Of a stretch of DNA of 64,000 nucleotides, positions 39,730-50,600 are shown piece by piece. The notes below the pieces were generated by a model. The model had not been told where the DNA came from, searched no databases, and saw only the letters and a list, made by a program, of their open reading frames with translations. The stretch covers positions 32,829 to 96,828 of the forward strand of contig JAGQQG010000007.1 of assembly GCA_020426325.1 (NCBI GenBank), given 5' to 3'. This stretch comes from Planctomycetaceae bacterium (GTDB lineage Bacteria > Planctomycetota > Planctomycetia > Planctomycetales > Planctomycetaceae). The translations under genes and the position numbers were made by a program. Numbering within the stretch: position 1 is the stretch's first letter; each line of letters opens with the position of its first letter.

Positions 39730-40129
39730 GCAGTCCATCCTGAATGTCATGCCCGTGTGAGATCAATCGATCGTAAGTCGATCGCACAAAACGGTCAATT
39801 CATATCGAGATGTCCTCAAGACGATCCCGTCTGCTTAACCTCGATAATTTCCTGCTGTTGTGACAGGTCAATCAGACATCTTTTCGATTTTTTTGGTCTT
39901 CCCATGACCTCCTCACCTGACGCTGGGTCCCGTTGGAAAGGTCGGACTCAGGATCCTCTTGTCGAGCTCTGATTGTCCCGAATGAATCGGTCGTCCATCG
40001 AGGCAGCTGCGGTCTGGAAATGCCGCAGCAGACTCCGAGTACGTGGCAGTGAATCATTGCTGAGATGCGTTTGCGTCTGTCCGAGATGGAACATATGCTC
40101 TGGACCTGAATCACTTTGAGGAGAAAGCC
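39730..40129. other. Divergent intergenic region, about 400 bases
   Basis: Promoters for the nucleoside hydrolase (minus) and PfkB kinase (plus) genes should lie here. Paired CGATCG words near 39768-39785 and a T-rich run near 39890 are visible; no coding sequence was recognised. Confidence 0.3.
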
Positions 40130-41122
40130 ATGTCTTACGATGTTTACGGAGTCGGCAACGCACTGGTCGACATTCAGGCACATGTCAGCGATGAGGTGTT
40201 GACCCAACTGGATTACGCCAAGGGCATCATGACGCTCGTGGATGAGGACACGCAGCAGCAGGTGCTGGAGATCATCGGCGATGTCGAGACGCATCGCTGT
40301 GCGGGCGGATCAGCTGCGAACACGATCATGGGCATCGCGGACTTCGGCGGCAAGGCGGCTTTCTGTGGCAAAACGGCGCATGACGAAATCGGCGAATTCT
40401 TCCTGAAGGACATGCGTGAAGGAGGCGTCGCCATCGACGTTACTCCCGCAGATGACGGACAGACCGGCAGTTGTGCGGTCCTCATCACCAAAGATGCGCA
40501 GCGGACCATGCTCACATCGCTCGGCGTGTCATCTTCGCTTTCACCCGACGACATTGAGGAAGCCGAGATCAAGCAGGCAAAATACGTGTATATCGAAGGC
40601 TATCTGTTCACGGGCGAGACCACCCGTGCGGCGGCCCTCCATGCGATGGAACTCGCGAAGGCCAATAACGTCAAAGTCGCCTTTACGGTCTCTGATCCGT
40701 TTCTCATTCAGTACCACAGAGACGAGTTCTGGAAACTGATCGAAGGGCCCATTGACCTGTTGTTCTGCAATCTGGAGGAAGCTCGCGCACTCACCGGCAA
40801 GTTCGATCCGATCGACTGCGCCTATGAGATTCATCAACACACCGAGAACGTCGCTCTCACACTCGGACCTGAGGGTTCGCTGCTCATGCACGACGGCGAA
40901 TCGATCCCTATCAAAGGCACTCAGGTGAAAGCCATCGACACCACAGGGGCCGGCGACATGTACGCAGCCGGTATTCTCTACGGCATCACCAACGGCCTGA
41001 CGTGGAAACAGGCCGGACACCTGGCTTCTTTCGCGGCCGGAAAAGTCGTCGCCCAACTTGGAGCACGCCTCCAGGAGCGAATCACCCGCGCAGAAATGGA
41101 CGAGTTGCTGAGTCGTGTCTGA
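40130..41122 (+). CDS. PfkB-family carbohydrate kinase, adenosine-kinase-like
   Basis: 330 residues with a GAGGAG ribosome site before the ATG. PfkB signature 1 is at [16 protein letters not shown] and signature 2 at [14 protein letters not shown] (about residue 270, with the catalytic Asp). The N-terminus [17 protein letters not shown] is typical of the adenosine kinase branch. It phosphorylates a sugar or nucleoside with ATP. It is divergent from a nucleoside hydrolase-like gene, so a role in nucleoside or ribose salvage is a reasonable inference. It is followed by two inverted copies of a dispersed repeat. Confidence 0.92.
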   Translation: MSYDVYGVGNALVDIQAHVSDEVLTQLDYAKGIMTLVDEDTQQQVLEIIGDVETHRCAGGSAANTIMGIADFGGKAAFCGKTAHDEIGEFFLKDMREGGVAIDVTPADDGQTGSCAVLITKDAQRTMLTSLGVSSSLSPDDIEEAEIKQAKYVYIEGYLFTGETTRAAALHAMELAKANNVKVAFTVSDPFLIQYHRDEFWKLIEGPIDLLFCNLEEARALTGKFDPIDCAYEIHQHTENVALTLGPEGSLLMHDGESIPIKGTQVKAIDTTGAGDMYAAGILYGITNGLTWKQAGHLASFAAGKVVAQLGARLQERITRAEMDELLSRV

Positions 41123-41127
41123 CTGCC

Positions 41128-41217
41128 TCAGAGCCCCGACCGTCAGGGAGGGGACCCGACGGAGATATTGGCATCAGCCGTCGGAGAGCGGTCGCTTCCT
41201 GACGGGCGCGGCTCTGA
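41128..41217. repeat. Inverted pair of the CAGAGCC...CCGTCAGG dispersed repeat
   Basis: Left arm (about 41129-41153) reads CAGAGCCCCGACCGTCAGGG; the right arm (41189-41217) is the reverse complement of a close variant, CAGAGCCGCGCCCGTCAGGA. Other copies lie at 46138-46165 and 47579-47607. The pair sits between the PfkB stop and the DUF1501 stop and could serve as a terminator. Confidence 0.7.
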
Positions 41218-41221
41218 TTGT

Positions 41222-42664
41222 CTATGCCAGGATGTCCTGCACGACGTTGCCGTGCACATCGGTCAGGCGGAAGTCGCGGCCTTGGAAACGGTAGGTGAGT
41301 CGTTTGTGGTCGATGCCCAGCAGATGCAGCATCGTCGCGTGGAAGTCATGCACGTGTACCGGATTCTCGGTGATGTTGTAGGAGAAATCGTCGGTCGCTC
41401 CGTAGGTCATGCCCGGCTTGATCCCGCCGCCTGCCATCCAGATGGTGAAACACCGCGGATGGTGGTCACGGCCATAGTCCTCGATCGTGAGTGATCCCTG
41501 ACAGTACACGGTGCGACCGAACTCACCCCCCCAGACCACAAGCGTATCGTCAAGCAGCCCGCGCTGTTTGAGGTCAAACACGAGTGCCGCTGACGCCCGA
41601 TCCGTCGCTGGAGCCAGCAGACTCATCGACTGGGGCAAATGCTGGTGATGGTCCCAGCCTCGCTGGAACAGCTGGATGAATCGTACGCCGCGTTCCGCGA
41701 GTCGCCGGGCGAGCAGACAGTTGTGAGCATAAGTCCCCGGCTGCTTGGCCTCGTCGCCGTACAGGTCGAACGTACTCTGTGTCTCCTGCGAGACATCGAC
41801 GAGGTCCGGCACGGTCGTCTGCATGCGGAACGCCAGTTCATACTGAGCCATGCGGGTCGCGATCTCGGGATCGTGCGTCTGGTCGAACTTGAGTCGGTTC
41901 AGACGATTGATGTCCGAGACGATTCTCTCGCGGGTCGAGTCATCGATGCCGCCCGGATTGGACAGAAAGGGGACCGGATCGCCCGTTGACTGAAACTTGA
42001 TGCCTTGGTACCGCGACGGCAGAAACCCGCTCCCCCAGAGTCGGTCGTAGAGCGGCTGCCCCTGATTTCCTGATGTGAGAGTGATGAACGCGGGCAGATT
42101 CTGGTTCATGGAACCGAGACCATAGGATAACCAGCTCCCCATGCTGGGCCGTCCGGCAAGTTGGGCACCTGTCTGAAAGAACGTGATCGCCGGATCGTGA
42201 TTGATCGCCTCGGTGTACATCGAGCGGACGATGCACAACTCATCCGCCACCTGAGCGGTGTATGGCAACAGTTCGCTGATGCTGGCTCCGCTCTCGCCGT
42301 GCCGCTTGAACTTGTACTTCGACATGGCAATCGGAAAGCTCTCCTGCGTGGCCGTCATACCGGTCAACCGCTGTCCCTGACGAATCGAATCGGGCAGCTC
42401 GGTCCCCTGCAGTTCACGCAATCCCGGCTTCTCGTCATACAGATCAATCTGCGACGGTGCCCCCGACTGGAACAGGTAAATCACCCGCTTGGCCTTGGAA
42501 GCAAAGTGCGGGCGACTCATCCCAGCCACCGTAGCCGCTCCAGCCAGCGAGGCATCCGATTTCAGCAGAAACGCGAGCGCCGCCGTCTCGACGGCCGTCG
42601 ACATCCGGACTCCGAATTCACGCCGTGAGAACCGACATGCATCTTTTGTTGTATGTGCGTTCAT
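41222..42664 (-). CDS. DUF1501 protein, partner of the 42.8 kb PSCyt protein
   Basis: 480 residues from the ATG at 42664; a longer in-frame start at 42715 adds a Ser-rich extension and is less likely. An RR-containing leader (FSRREFGVRMSTAVETAALAF) suggests Tat export. DUF1501 motifs: VIYLFQSGAPSQIDLYDEKP, VRSMYTEAINHDPAITFFQTG, VWGGEFGRTVYCQG, GRDHHPRCFTIWMAGGGI and the C-terminal LTDVHGNVVQDILA. It lies 161 bases downstream of the PSCyt/DUF1549/DUF1553 gene on the same strand, the usual pair in planctomycetes. Molecular function unknown. Confidence 0.93.
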   Translation of the reverse strand: MNAHTTKDACRFSRREFGVRMSTAVETAALAFLLKSDASLAGAATVAGMSRPHFASKAKRVIYLFQSGAPSQIDLYDEKPGLRELQGTELPDSIRQGQRLTGMTATQESFPIAMSKYKFKRHGESGASISELLPYTAQVADELCIVRSMYTEAINHDPAITFFQTGAQLAGRPSMGSWLSYGLGSMNQNLPAFITLTSGNQGQPLYDRLWGSGFLPSRYQGIKFQSTGDPVPFLSNPGGIDDSTRERIVSDINRLNRLKFDQTHDPEIATRMAQYELAFRMQTTVPDLVDVSQETQSTFDLYGDEAKQPGTYAHNCLLARRLAERGVRFIQLFQRGWDHHQHLPQSMSLLAPATDRASAALVFDLKQRGLLDDTLVVWGGEFGRTVYCQGSLTIEDYGRDHHPRCFTIWMAGGGIKPGMTYGATDDFSYNITENPVHVHDFHATMLHLLGIDHKRLTYRFQGRDFRLTDVHGNVVQDILA

Positions 42665-42825
42665 CACTTGTTTCTCAGACGAATGGGAGGAACACGAATT
42701 CTCACTGATTGACACTTATTGCTGTTTGACAATTCGATGTTGTCAAGAGATTAGTGAAGATTAGCGCCAATTAGTGTTCCCCAAAATGCCTTTTCGAGTA
42801 AATGGGTCGGCTTCTCATATTGCAT

Positions 42826-45800
42826 TCACTCCTTCGTCACCACCTCATCCAGATTGAGAATCACGCTCGCGATGGACGTGTAGGCAGCCAGTTCAGCCGG
42901 GTCGAGGTCTGGGTCGACCGGTGATTCGCCGACATCGAGCAGTGCTTGCGTGGCCTGTGTGTCCGCAGCGAAGTGACGGTGATGGCGTTCGCGGGCCTCG
43001 TTCAGGATGGCTAACTCCTCCTGCGATGGGCGTCTCCCGGCAGCACGAATGAATATCGACGCAATTTGTGTCTCAATCGTGTCCTCCTCCCGCATCGCTC
43101 GTTCGGCCAGAACCCGGGCCGCCTCGACGAACGTCACATCGTTCATCAACGTGAGAGCCTGCAGGGGCGTATTGGTCCGGCTGCGTCGGACCGTGCACGT
43201 CTCGCGAGTCGTCGCATCGAAAAGCGACAGCGTCGGGTTGCCGACAGTCCGTTTGACAAATGAATACAGACTGCGGCGATACAGGTCCGGCCCCATGCTT
43301 TGCTCGTACTTTGCATCTGAAGCAATCTCGCTCCACAGGCCGTCAGGCTGATACGGTTTGACCGACGCCCCGCCCAGGCTTCGTTGTAGCAAACCACTCG
43401 CAGCGAGCGCAACATCGCGGATCGTCTCGGCTGTCATGCGAAAACGGGGGCCGCGACCGAGCAACTGGTTCTGTGGATCGACCGCTATCTGCTCAAGAGA
43501 TGCCACGGATGCCTGCCGATACGTTGCACTCGTCACGATCAGTCGGTGCAGACACTTGGTGTCCCAGCCACTACTGACAAACTCACTCGCCAGCCAATCC
43601 AGCAGATCGGGATGCGAGGGTCGTTCCCCCTGGATGCCGAAGTCCTCGGACGTCTTGACCAGCCCGACTCCGAAGAACCGCTGCCACTCGCGATTGACTG
43701 TCACCCGTGACGTCAAAGGATGGGCCGGGTCGACCAGCCATTGGGCCATCGCAAGCCGGTCACTCCCAACAGGCTGAGGCGACCGGTTCAACACATCCGG
43801 CACGGCTGCCGAGACTGGCTCAGTGGGCCGCTCATAGCTACCACGGGCCAGCACGAATGTCTCCCGCGGTTCAGGAGATTCGACCATCACCATCGTGGTC
43901 GGCAACTTTTTGAGGAACTCCTTCCGCTCTGCCTGCAAGCGGAGTCTCTCGGCGTAAGGCTGTGTGATGTCATCCGGTCCCGCGACGCGCAGGAAATGCT
44001 CTCGTACCTTGGCTGCCTGGGTCAGCGTTCGTTCCTGCCCAGGCTTCGCGATGAGTGCATCAACAGGCTCAGCGACGGAGGCAACCTGAATCTCATCCTC
44101 GCTGAGTACCCGGTCATACACGCGTACATCAGCAATGTCGCCTGCGAACGGACGCGTGGCACCCGTTGATCCGAGCCGAAGCGGCTCGTCCGTCTCCATC
44201 GATTGATTGAGCACATCAAGCAGCACCGTCTGTTCCTGAGGCATGCCATTGATGAAGATGCGAACCCCTTGCGCTGCGCGCGAGCCGTCATAGATCATGA
44301 CGACGTGTTGCCACTCCTCGGGAATCAGTTGGGCCTGTGTCTCGACGCGGAGGGCATCGTCCAGCCAGCGTTTAGTGATGAACATCTGCACGCGACCATT
44401 CTCGACATGGAGAGCCCAACCTTCCCGCTGAAATCCATCCTTGGACCGTGACACAATGCCGCCACTACCCTCTCCGCGCGGCTTGACCCAGGCGGAAACG
44501 GTGAACTCATCAAAGTAATTGAAGTTGGCCAAGTCCCCGGCCTCGACGAACTGCTCTCCGTTGAGCCGCAGCGCAGGACGCTCCTCGTCGACGAACTCAG
44601 TCTCGCCGAATGACATTGCAAAAGATGCTGGTGCGCCCTGAGTCTCTTCTGTCGTCTCTGGTGTGCGAGGCGGCGGCATGACCGATGGTTGCAGATCGGA
44701 CTCCAACGGAAAGCGTGCCAGCAGTCCCTCAGCGATTGTCCAGTCAATCGGGGACGACTCTTCCCGCTGACGGACCGCTTGCTCCCACTCTCGCTGGGCG
44801 ACCAGTCGTTGTTCAGCAGCAAGTTGCCAGCTCGCCTCAGCGTCCGCAATGCGGGCGTTCAGTTCGCTCAATGTCTGCTGTTGCATCGCGTTCGGCGACA
44901 GCAGATAAGGGGGAGAGTTCCCTTCTTTTAAGGCCCGACCACTCTCAGGGACCGAGTTGAAGTACGCAAACAGCTGATAGTAATCCTTCTGCGAGATCGG
45001 GTCATACTTGTGGTCGTGACAGCGGGCACACCCGATTGTCAGGCCAAGCCAGACGGTGCCGGTCGTGTCCACGCGATCCACAACGTATTCGACGAGGAAC
45101 TCTTCCGGGATACTGCCTCCCTCGGAGTTGGCCCGATGATTGCGATGAAACCCGGTCGCGATCCGTTGATCGAGGGTCGCATCCGGCAACAGATCTCCTG
45201 CGAGCATTTCGATCGTGAACAGATCGAACGGTTTCCCCGCGTTGAGGGCATCAATCAGCCAGTCCCGCCAGCGAGACATGTCCCGACTGCCGTCCGTTTG
45301 ATAGCCGCTCGTGTCGGCATACCGGGCCGCATCCAGCCAGGCGACAGCCATATGCTCGCCGTACGATGGCGAGGCCAGCAACCGGTCGATCAGCCGGTCG
45401 TAACGATCGGGGGAGGAGTCAGCCAGATAGGCATCGATCTCCTCCGGCGTGGGTGGCAAGCCTGTGAGATCGAGTGTGACTCGCCTCAACAGTGTCTCGG
45501 GGGACACCTCCTGTGACGGCGACATCTGCTTTTGATCGAGCTTTGCCAGGACGAAGGCATCGATGCTGTTCCTCAGCCACTGCGGCTGCGACACCTGCGG
45601 AAGGTTCGGTCGCTTGACCGGCTCGAACGCCCAATGACCTTCCCACTGGGCTCCCTCCTCGATCCAGCGTTTCAGGAGTGCGAGCTGTTCTGCGGAGAGT
45701 TGCCGCTCTGCATCCGGCGGCGGCATTTTCACCTCAGGATCATCTGAGGTGATCCGACGATAGAGTTCGCTCGCCTCTGCGTCACCCGGCATTACGACCG

Positions 45801-46014
45801 CGTGGCCATCGTGCTCCGCAAAAAGTCCGTCCTCGGTATCAAGTCGCAAGTCTCCCTGCCGCGCATTGTGATCCGGACCATGACAGGCAAAGCAGGTATC
45901 CGACAGGATCGGTCGGACGTCCACATTGAAGCGGACCGGACTCGGCTCGACGGCAACCGCAGATCGAACGCCGAACGCAACCACGATAACGGCAATCAAG
46001 AGACGCTGCATCAT
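42826..46014 (-). CDS. PSCyt1/DUF1549/LamG/DUF1553 protein
   Basis: 1062 residues with a signal peptide (MMQRLLIAVIVVAFGVRSAVAV). Domains in order: cytochrome-c-like PSCyt1 (TCFACHGPDHNARQGDLRLD; heme-type CxxCH at about residue 41), DUF1549 ([45 protein letters not shown] with a second CxxCH at about 330), an inserted LamG domain (about 440-650: FDEFTVSAWVKP, GVRIFINGMPQEQTVLL) and DUF1553 (NRSPQPVGSDRLAMAQWLV, TSRVTVNREWQRFFG, RTNTPLQALTLMND). Probably periplasmic. It pairs with the downstream DUF1501 gene. The electron-transfer role suggested by CxxCH is an inference. Confidence 0.93.
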   Translation of the reverse strand: MMQRLLIAVIVVAFGVRSAVAVEPSPVRFNVDVRPILSDTCFACHGPDHNARQGDLRLDTEDGLFAEHDGHAVVMPGDAEASELYRRITSDDPEVKMPPPDAERQLSAEQLALLKRWIEEGAQWEGHWAFEPVKRPNLPQVSQPQWLRNSIDAFVLAKLDQKQMSPSQEVSPETLLRRVTLDLTGLPPTPEEIDAYLADSSPDRYDRLIDRLLASPSYGEHMAVAWLDAARYADTSGYQTDGSRDMSRWRDWLIDALNAGKPFDLFTIEMLAGDLLPDATLDQRIATGFHRNHRANSEGGSIPEEFLVEYVVDRVDTTGTVWLGLTIGCARCHDHKYDPISQKDYYQLFAYFNSVPESGRALKEGNSPPYLLSPNAMQQQTLSELNARIADAEASWQLAAEQRLVAQREWEQAVRQREESSPIDWTIAEGLLARFPLESDLQPSVMPPPRTPETTEETQGAPASFAMSFGETEFVDEERPALRLNGEQFVEAGDLANFNYFDEFTVSAWVKPRGEGSGGIVSRSKDGFQREGWALHVENGRVQMFITKRWLDDALRVETQAQLIPEEWQHVVMIYDGSRAAQGVRIFINGMPQEQTVLLDVLNQSMETDEPLRLGSTGATRPFAGDIADVRVYDRVLSEDEIQVASVAEPVDALIAKPGQERTLTQAAKVREHFLRVAGPDDITQPYAERLRLQAERKEFLKKLPTTMVMVESPEPRETFVLARGSYERPTEPVSAAVPDVLNRSPQPVGSDRLAMAQWLVDPAHPLTSRVTVNREWQRFFGVGLVKTSEDFGIQGERPSHPDLLDWLASEFVSSGWDTKCLHRLIVTSATYRQASVASLEQIAVDPQNQLLGRGPRFRMTAETIRDVALAASGLLQRSLGGASVKPYQPDGLWSEIASDAKYEQSMGPDLYRRSLYSFVKRTVGNPTLSLFDATTRETCTVRRSRTNTPLQALTLMNDVTFVEAARVLAERAMREEDTIETQIASIFIRAAGRRPSQEELAILNEARERHHRHFAADTQATQALLDVGESPVDPDLDPAELAAYTSIASVILNLDEVVTKE

Positions 46015-46137
46015 CGAATGGAATCCGCTTGAGGAACAATCGAGGAATGAATGCCATCATAACACGACCGCGTCCTCTCGCGAGAGGCAACCGAACACAA
46101 GCTTAGCCCGGAGGCAACGCCGACGGCCTGCTGAAGG

Positions 46138-46165
46138 GGTCCTCTCTCTGACGGTCGGGGCTCTG
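46138..46165. repeat. Dispersed CTGACGGTCGGGGCTCTG repeat, third copy
   Basis: Reads CTGACGGTCGGGGCTCTGAT just after the stop of the 46.2 kb DUF1501 gene, inside the 158-base gap to the next gene. It has the same sequence family as the copies at 41.1-41.2 and 47.6 kb. A second planctomycete-like repeat word, AGCCCGGAGGCAACGCCGAC, lies just upstream at about 46105. Confidence 0.6.
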
Positions 46166-46172
46166 ATGGCAA

Positions 46173-47636
46173 TTATGCGATCACATCATGGAGCACCTTG
46201 CCGTGGACATCGGTCAGGCGAAAGTCTCTTCCGCTGTAGCGGTAGGTGAGACGCTCGTGGTCCAGACCCAGTTGATGAAGCACGGTGGCCCACATGTCGT
46301 AGATCGTGCACTGATTTTCGACCACGTGGTATCCATATTCGTCGGTCGCCCCGTAGATAGTGCCTCCTTTGATGCCTCCGCCGGCCATCCAGACACTGAA
46401 GCCAAACGGATTGTGATCGCGGCCGTTCGATCCCTGCGAGAAGGGGGTGCGTCCAAACTCTCCCGCCCAGATCACGATCGTTTGATCCAGCAGGCCGCGT
46501 GATTTGAGATCGGTCAGCAGTGCTGCAATCGGCTGATCGACCTGCATGGCCATCGCAGCGTGCCCCTTCTCCAGATCGCCGTGCTGATCCCACGGGTTGG
46601 CCGCTCCGCCCGCACCGATACCCGCGGTCAGGCAACTCAGCTCGATGAACCGCACTCCCCGCTCGACCAGACGCCGGGCAATCAGACACTGGCGGGCGTA
46701 GGCTGAGAGAATCTGATTCGACGAATCGATACCGTACAGCTCACGCGTTGCTTTGCTCTCGCCGCTGATGTCACACAGTTCGGGGACGGCCGACTGCATC
46801 CGGAAAGCGGTTTCGTAATTGCGGACCGCAGCTTCGATTTGAGCGTCGCCCTGAGTGGATGCCAGATACTGATCATCGAACCGACGGATGAGCCCTAGCC
46901 GGTCGCGCTGAGTCAGGTCGCCGGCGGGAGGAATGAGGTTGCGAATCGGCTCGGGCTTGTCCGCCTGGATGATGGATGCCTGATGCTGGGCCGGCAGGTA
47001 CCCGCTGCTGTACAGTCCCACGCCTCCATGAGCCGGGATCGCTCCCCCGCTTTGCAGGACAACGAAGCCTGGGAGATCCTGACTCTCACTGCCTAATCCG
47101 TAATTCACCCACGCCCCTGCGGACGGATGCCCCATAAACGGGAACCCGGTGTGCATCGCGTAGTTGCCCTGAGCGTGCTCGTTGACGGATGTCGTCATGG
47201 AGCGAATGACAGCCAGATCGTCCGCACACTTTGCGACGTGCGGGAAGAGACTGCTCACCGGCAGTCCGCTCTCACCGTACTGCTGGAACGTGAACGGACT
47301 GGCAAAGATGTTGCCGTTCTGATTGAACTGTGTCCGTTCAACCTTGACTGGCATCGGCTGGCCGTGCTCTTTCGCCAGCCGCGGTTTGGGGTCGAACGTG
47401 TCCAGATGCGACACGCCTCCTGACATGTAGCAGAGGATGACGTTTTTTGCGCGGGGATCGAAGTGCGGCTCGGGCAGTGACGCGTCAGCATAGGCCCGGT
47501 CGCTCATCAGCCCGGACAACGCCAGCATGCCGAACCCGGTCGAACACTGCGACAACATGGCTCGCCGAGAGAGAACATCGGAGCCGCGCCCGTCAGGAAG
47601 CGGCCGCTTACGTGTGCACTCGTGTCTATCGGACAT
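46173..47636 (-). CDS. DUF1501 protein with repeat-derived N-terminus
   Basis: 487 residues. The start at 47636 overlaps the stop of the upstream PSCyt gene by 11 bases. Residues about 9-20 ([12 protein letters not shown]) are the translation of a dispersed DNA repeat, followed by the normal start region of the family ([21 protein letters not shown]). The DUF1501 domain follows: [63 protein letters not shown] and [15 protein letters not shown] true start may lie within the leader after the repeat, but no ATG with a ribosome site is clear before residue 27. Confidence 0.92.
   Translation of the reverse strand: MSDRHECTRKRPLPDGRGSDVLSRRAMLSQCSTGFGMLALSGLMSDRAYADASLPEPHFDPRAKNVILCYMSGGVSHLDTFDPKPRLAKEHGQPMPVKVERTQFNQNGNIFASPFTFQQYGESGLPVSSLFPHVAKCADDLAVIRSMTTSVNEHAQGNYAMHTGFPFMGHPSAGAWVNYGLGSESQDLPGFVVLQSGGAIPAHGGVGLYSSGYLPAQHQASIIQADKPEPIRNLIPPAGDLTQRDRLGLIRRFDDQYLASTQGDAQIEAAVRNYETAFRMQSAVPELCDISGESKATRELYGIDSSNQILSAYARQCLIARRLVERGVRFIELSCLTAGIGAGGAANPWDQHGDLEKGHAAMAMQVDQPIAALLTDLKSRGLLDQTIVIWAGEFGRTPFSQGSNGRDHNPFGFSVWMAGGGIKGGTIYGATDEYGYHVVENQCTIYDMWATVLHQLGLDHERLTYRYSGRDFRLTDVHGKVLHDVIA
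47579..47607. repeat. Dispersed repeat copy inside the DUF1501 coding sequence
   Basis: CGGAGCCGCGCCCGTCAGGAAGCGGC (plus strand) lies in frame in the DUF1501 gene and encodes PLPDGRGSD. It is nearly identical to the copy at 41189-41217. Confidence 0.7.
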
Positions 47637-50600
47637 AGATGAACTCCTTCAGATTGAAGATGGTCATCGCGACTTCCTGCCACGCCCGGACTGGTCCAGT
47701 CTCGTTGCCGATCGCGGCGAGTTGTTGCTGTTCCGCTTCACTCTGCTCAATCTCGGCGACGAGTTGGTCGTATTCCTCGCGTTGCTCTGGGGACAGTTCG
47801 GCCAGCAAGTCTTTCAATGGTACAAACCGGGAGTCTTCCCGCGAGGCAGCGGCAACTTCCTCGACTGACAGGGCGCGATCGTACAGTCGAGCCTGCAAAA
47901 TGCGGCCGTTCAAAAAGCGATTGCCTGTTGCAGGCAGGTGCCGCAGGCCGAATGTCACCACGGTGTCGCCTGCCAAGTACCGATTCAACCCACTCGACTG
48001 ATAGGGTTGGCCGTACGGCTGGCCATTGCGATAGCCCGTGATAATGCCGTCCGCGGTGTAGGTGATGGCCACATGTACCGGCTGCTCCGCAGCTTCTGAT
48101 TCATCAGTGCCTCCAAAGGCCTGAGTCCGCACGAAGCCGTTGCTCCCTGCCAACCAGCGACGGGCCTGCTTCTCGCCGATCACGATCGAATCGAAGACCA
48201 CACCGTTTTTCGTCTGGACCGTGAGGACGCCTCCGCCTCGCTGATCGAGGTCGTCCAACTGCACCCAGACCTCCAGTGTCTTCTCACCAAGATCGTGATC
48301 TAATGGGGCAGTCACCGCATGCGACTTGCCATCGACCACAAGGGCTCCATCCTGTAGCACCGCATTTCCCTCAGCTTGTGCATCGAGGGACCCAACGGAA
48401 TCCTGAAGGTCCTCGTCAAAGTCCCATTGCGCGATGGGGTTAAGGTCTACAATCGTGGACGATGCGTCCTGCCCCTGCTCTGCCAACAGGCGTTCACGAA
48501 CGGGTGTCAGCAGAGACTCTCTCCGCTCTCTCAATTCCACCAGGGACGTGTTGAGATGTGCCAGCCTGTCGCGAGCTGCTGCATACTCTGTCGTTGCGGA
48601 CTCGATGTACTCGACGATGTCTCGCACTTCATTCTCAGTCGGCGGTCGTCCCAGGGCGGCGAGAAACATTTGCTGAATCTGGACCTTTGGACTCACCGTC
48701 CCCTCACTGGTCTGGCCGCTGGACATCAACTGGCGTTCGGCCCAACGACGGGCAAGCGAGTTGATGACCGGATCATTCATCAGGGTGAGCGATTGTCCGG
48801 GGACATTAGTGACATCGCGGCGTCCTTTCGTGCTGAACGGCGTCGGCTGATCGAACACGGTCAGCTGCGGAATCATGCTGTTCCGCTGAACCGTGAGGTA
48901 AATACTGCGACGACTCGATTCTACTGATTGAGGTGGACCAAACTGCTCGTCACTCAGTTCCCCAGCGGCCATCAGCATTGCATCTCGAATCGCCTCTGCC
49001 TCCAGTCTGTGGAGTGGCGCATGCGAGAGCAGTCGATTGTCCGGGTCCTTCTCGGCGGCCTGGGGTGATGGCGTACTCGCCAGTTGATAAGTGCGGGTCG
49101 TGACGATCTGTCGGATGAGCGACTTGATCGACCAGCCCTCCTCGACGAATCGCGTCGCCAGCCAGTCGAGTAACTCGGGATGCGACGGCTTGGCTCCGAC
49201 GCGACCGAAGTTGTCCGGGGTCTCAACAAGTCCACGCCCGAAGAGGTGATGCCAGATGCGATTCACGATGACGCGTGCCGCCAGCGGGTTGTCGGCACGT
49301 ACAATGTCTTCAGCCAGTTCCAGCCGTCCGCTGCTGGTGGACGCGAACGGCGTCGCATCGATGACTTCCAGGAAGTGACGCGGGATCGGGTCTGCCTGCT
49401 TCTTGTGATTCCCTCGTACCATCAACGGCTGATCGATGACATCGGCCTCGATGACGCCCGGCGCCCTCATGGGCACGTGGACCTCCGCTTCCAACGCACG
49501 GTACTCATCGACCAATGCTGCGACATCCGGCACCGCCTCACGAGTACTAGGGAGTAGCCCTTCACGGACAAACTGGCTTAGGAAACGTGCCTGCTCATTC
49601 GTCATCTCACCGTCGCGCCAAGCGAGGATGCAGGCCCGCAGCGCGTCAGCGTAAACCACTTGCAGTGTCGCCGCATCAGTGGGCGCCTGTATATCCGTGA
49701 ACAGCGGGGCCACAAACTCTGCCATCTCATCGCGCGGCTCGAAGCCCCCCTGCTGCTGTTCGTCGGTGAGCAGGACGGCCTCCGTTACACCGAACCAGCT
49801 GCGTTCCGCACCCATGTCCAACTCCACCGGCTGATCAGCGGCCGTCGAGATTTCGAGGTACACATCGTCTCCCTGCCAGTAGGTCATGTCCCAGTGGACC
49901 CATTGTTCGTTGCCGTCATTCAGTGACTTCAAGGGATACACCGTGCCGCGGCGCGGATAGTGCTGAACGACATACCTGGCACGAGCCTCTCCCCCGCCGC
50001 TGACACGGACATACAGGTGCTTGTGCTCCAGCCGAATCCGGGGCGAGGACAGAACTCCGTTGTGCTTGGTCGACAGGGAATGCGAGTACACTCCGCCGGG
50101 GAGAATGTCAGTAATGATGGTCTCACCTTCCGGCGCGATCGCGAAGTTCCCCGCAAGAGAAGGCTCCCCATGACGCAATCCGGCGCCATGGGCGTACCAC
50201 CGCTCATACTCCTCCGGGTGCGAAAGATCCGCGTGCCAGGGATAACTCTGTCGGTCCCGGTCGTCCAAACGCGAACGGCTCTGTCGGTATTCCTCTCTCA
50301 AGCGAATCCAGTTAGAGGCGAACTCCTCCCCGCTGAGTGATCGCAATTGCTTCCAGACATGGAGCGGGTGCTTGACGTCGTCCGCTTTCTCGATCGCCTG
50401 ACTCCACGGCCCGTCTGACGAATCCAGTTGCTCAGTCAGCGAATCAAAGGACTGCAGCCATGAGTCTGCAAGTTGCTTCTTCACCTGCTCCTTGATCGCA
50501 GTCATCTCATCATGATGAATGTCCTGCCGGGCCGGGGTGTCGATGGACACGGTCGCAGGACGCGTGCTGACCATCACGCCAAAGAGAGCGTAGTAATCCT

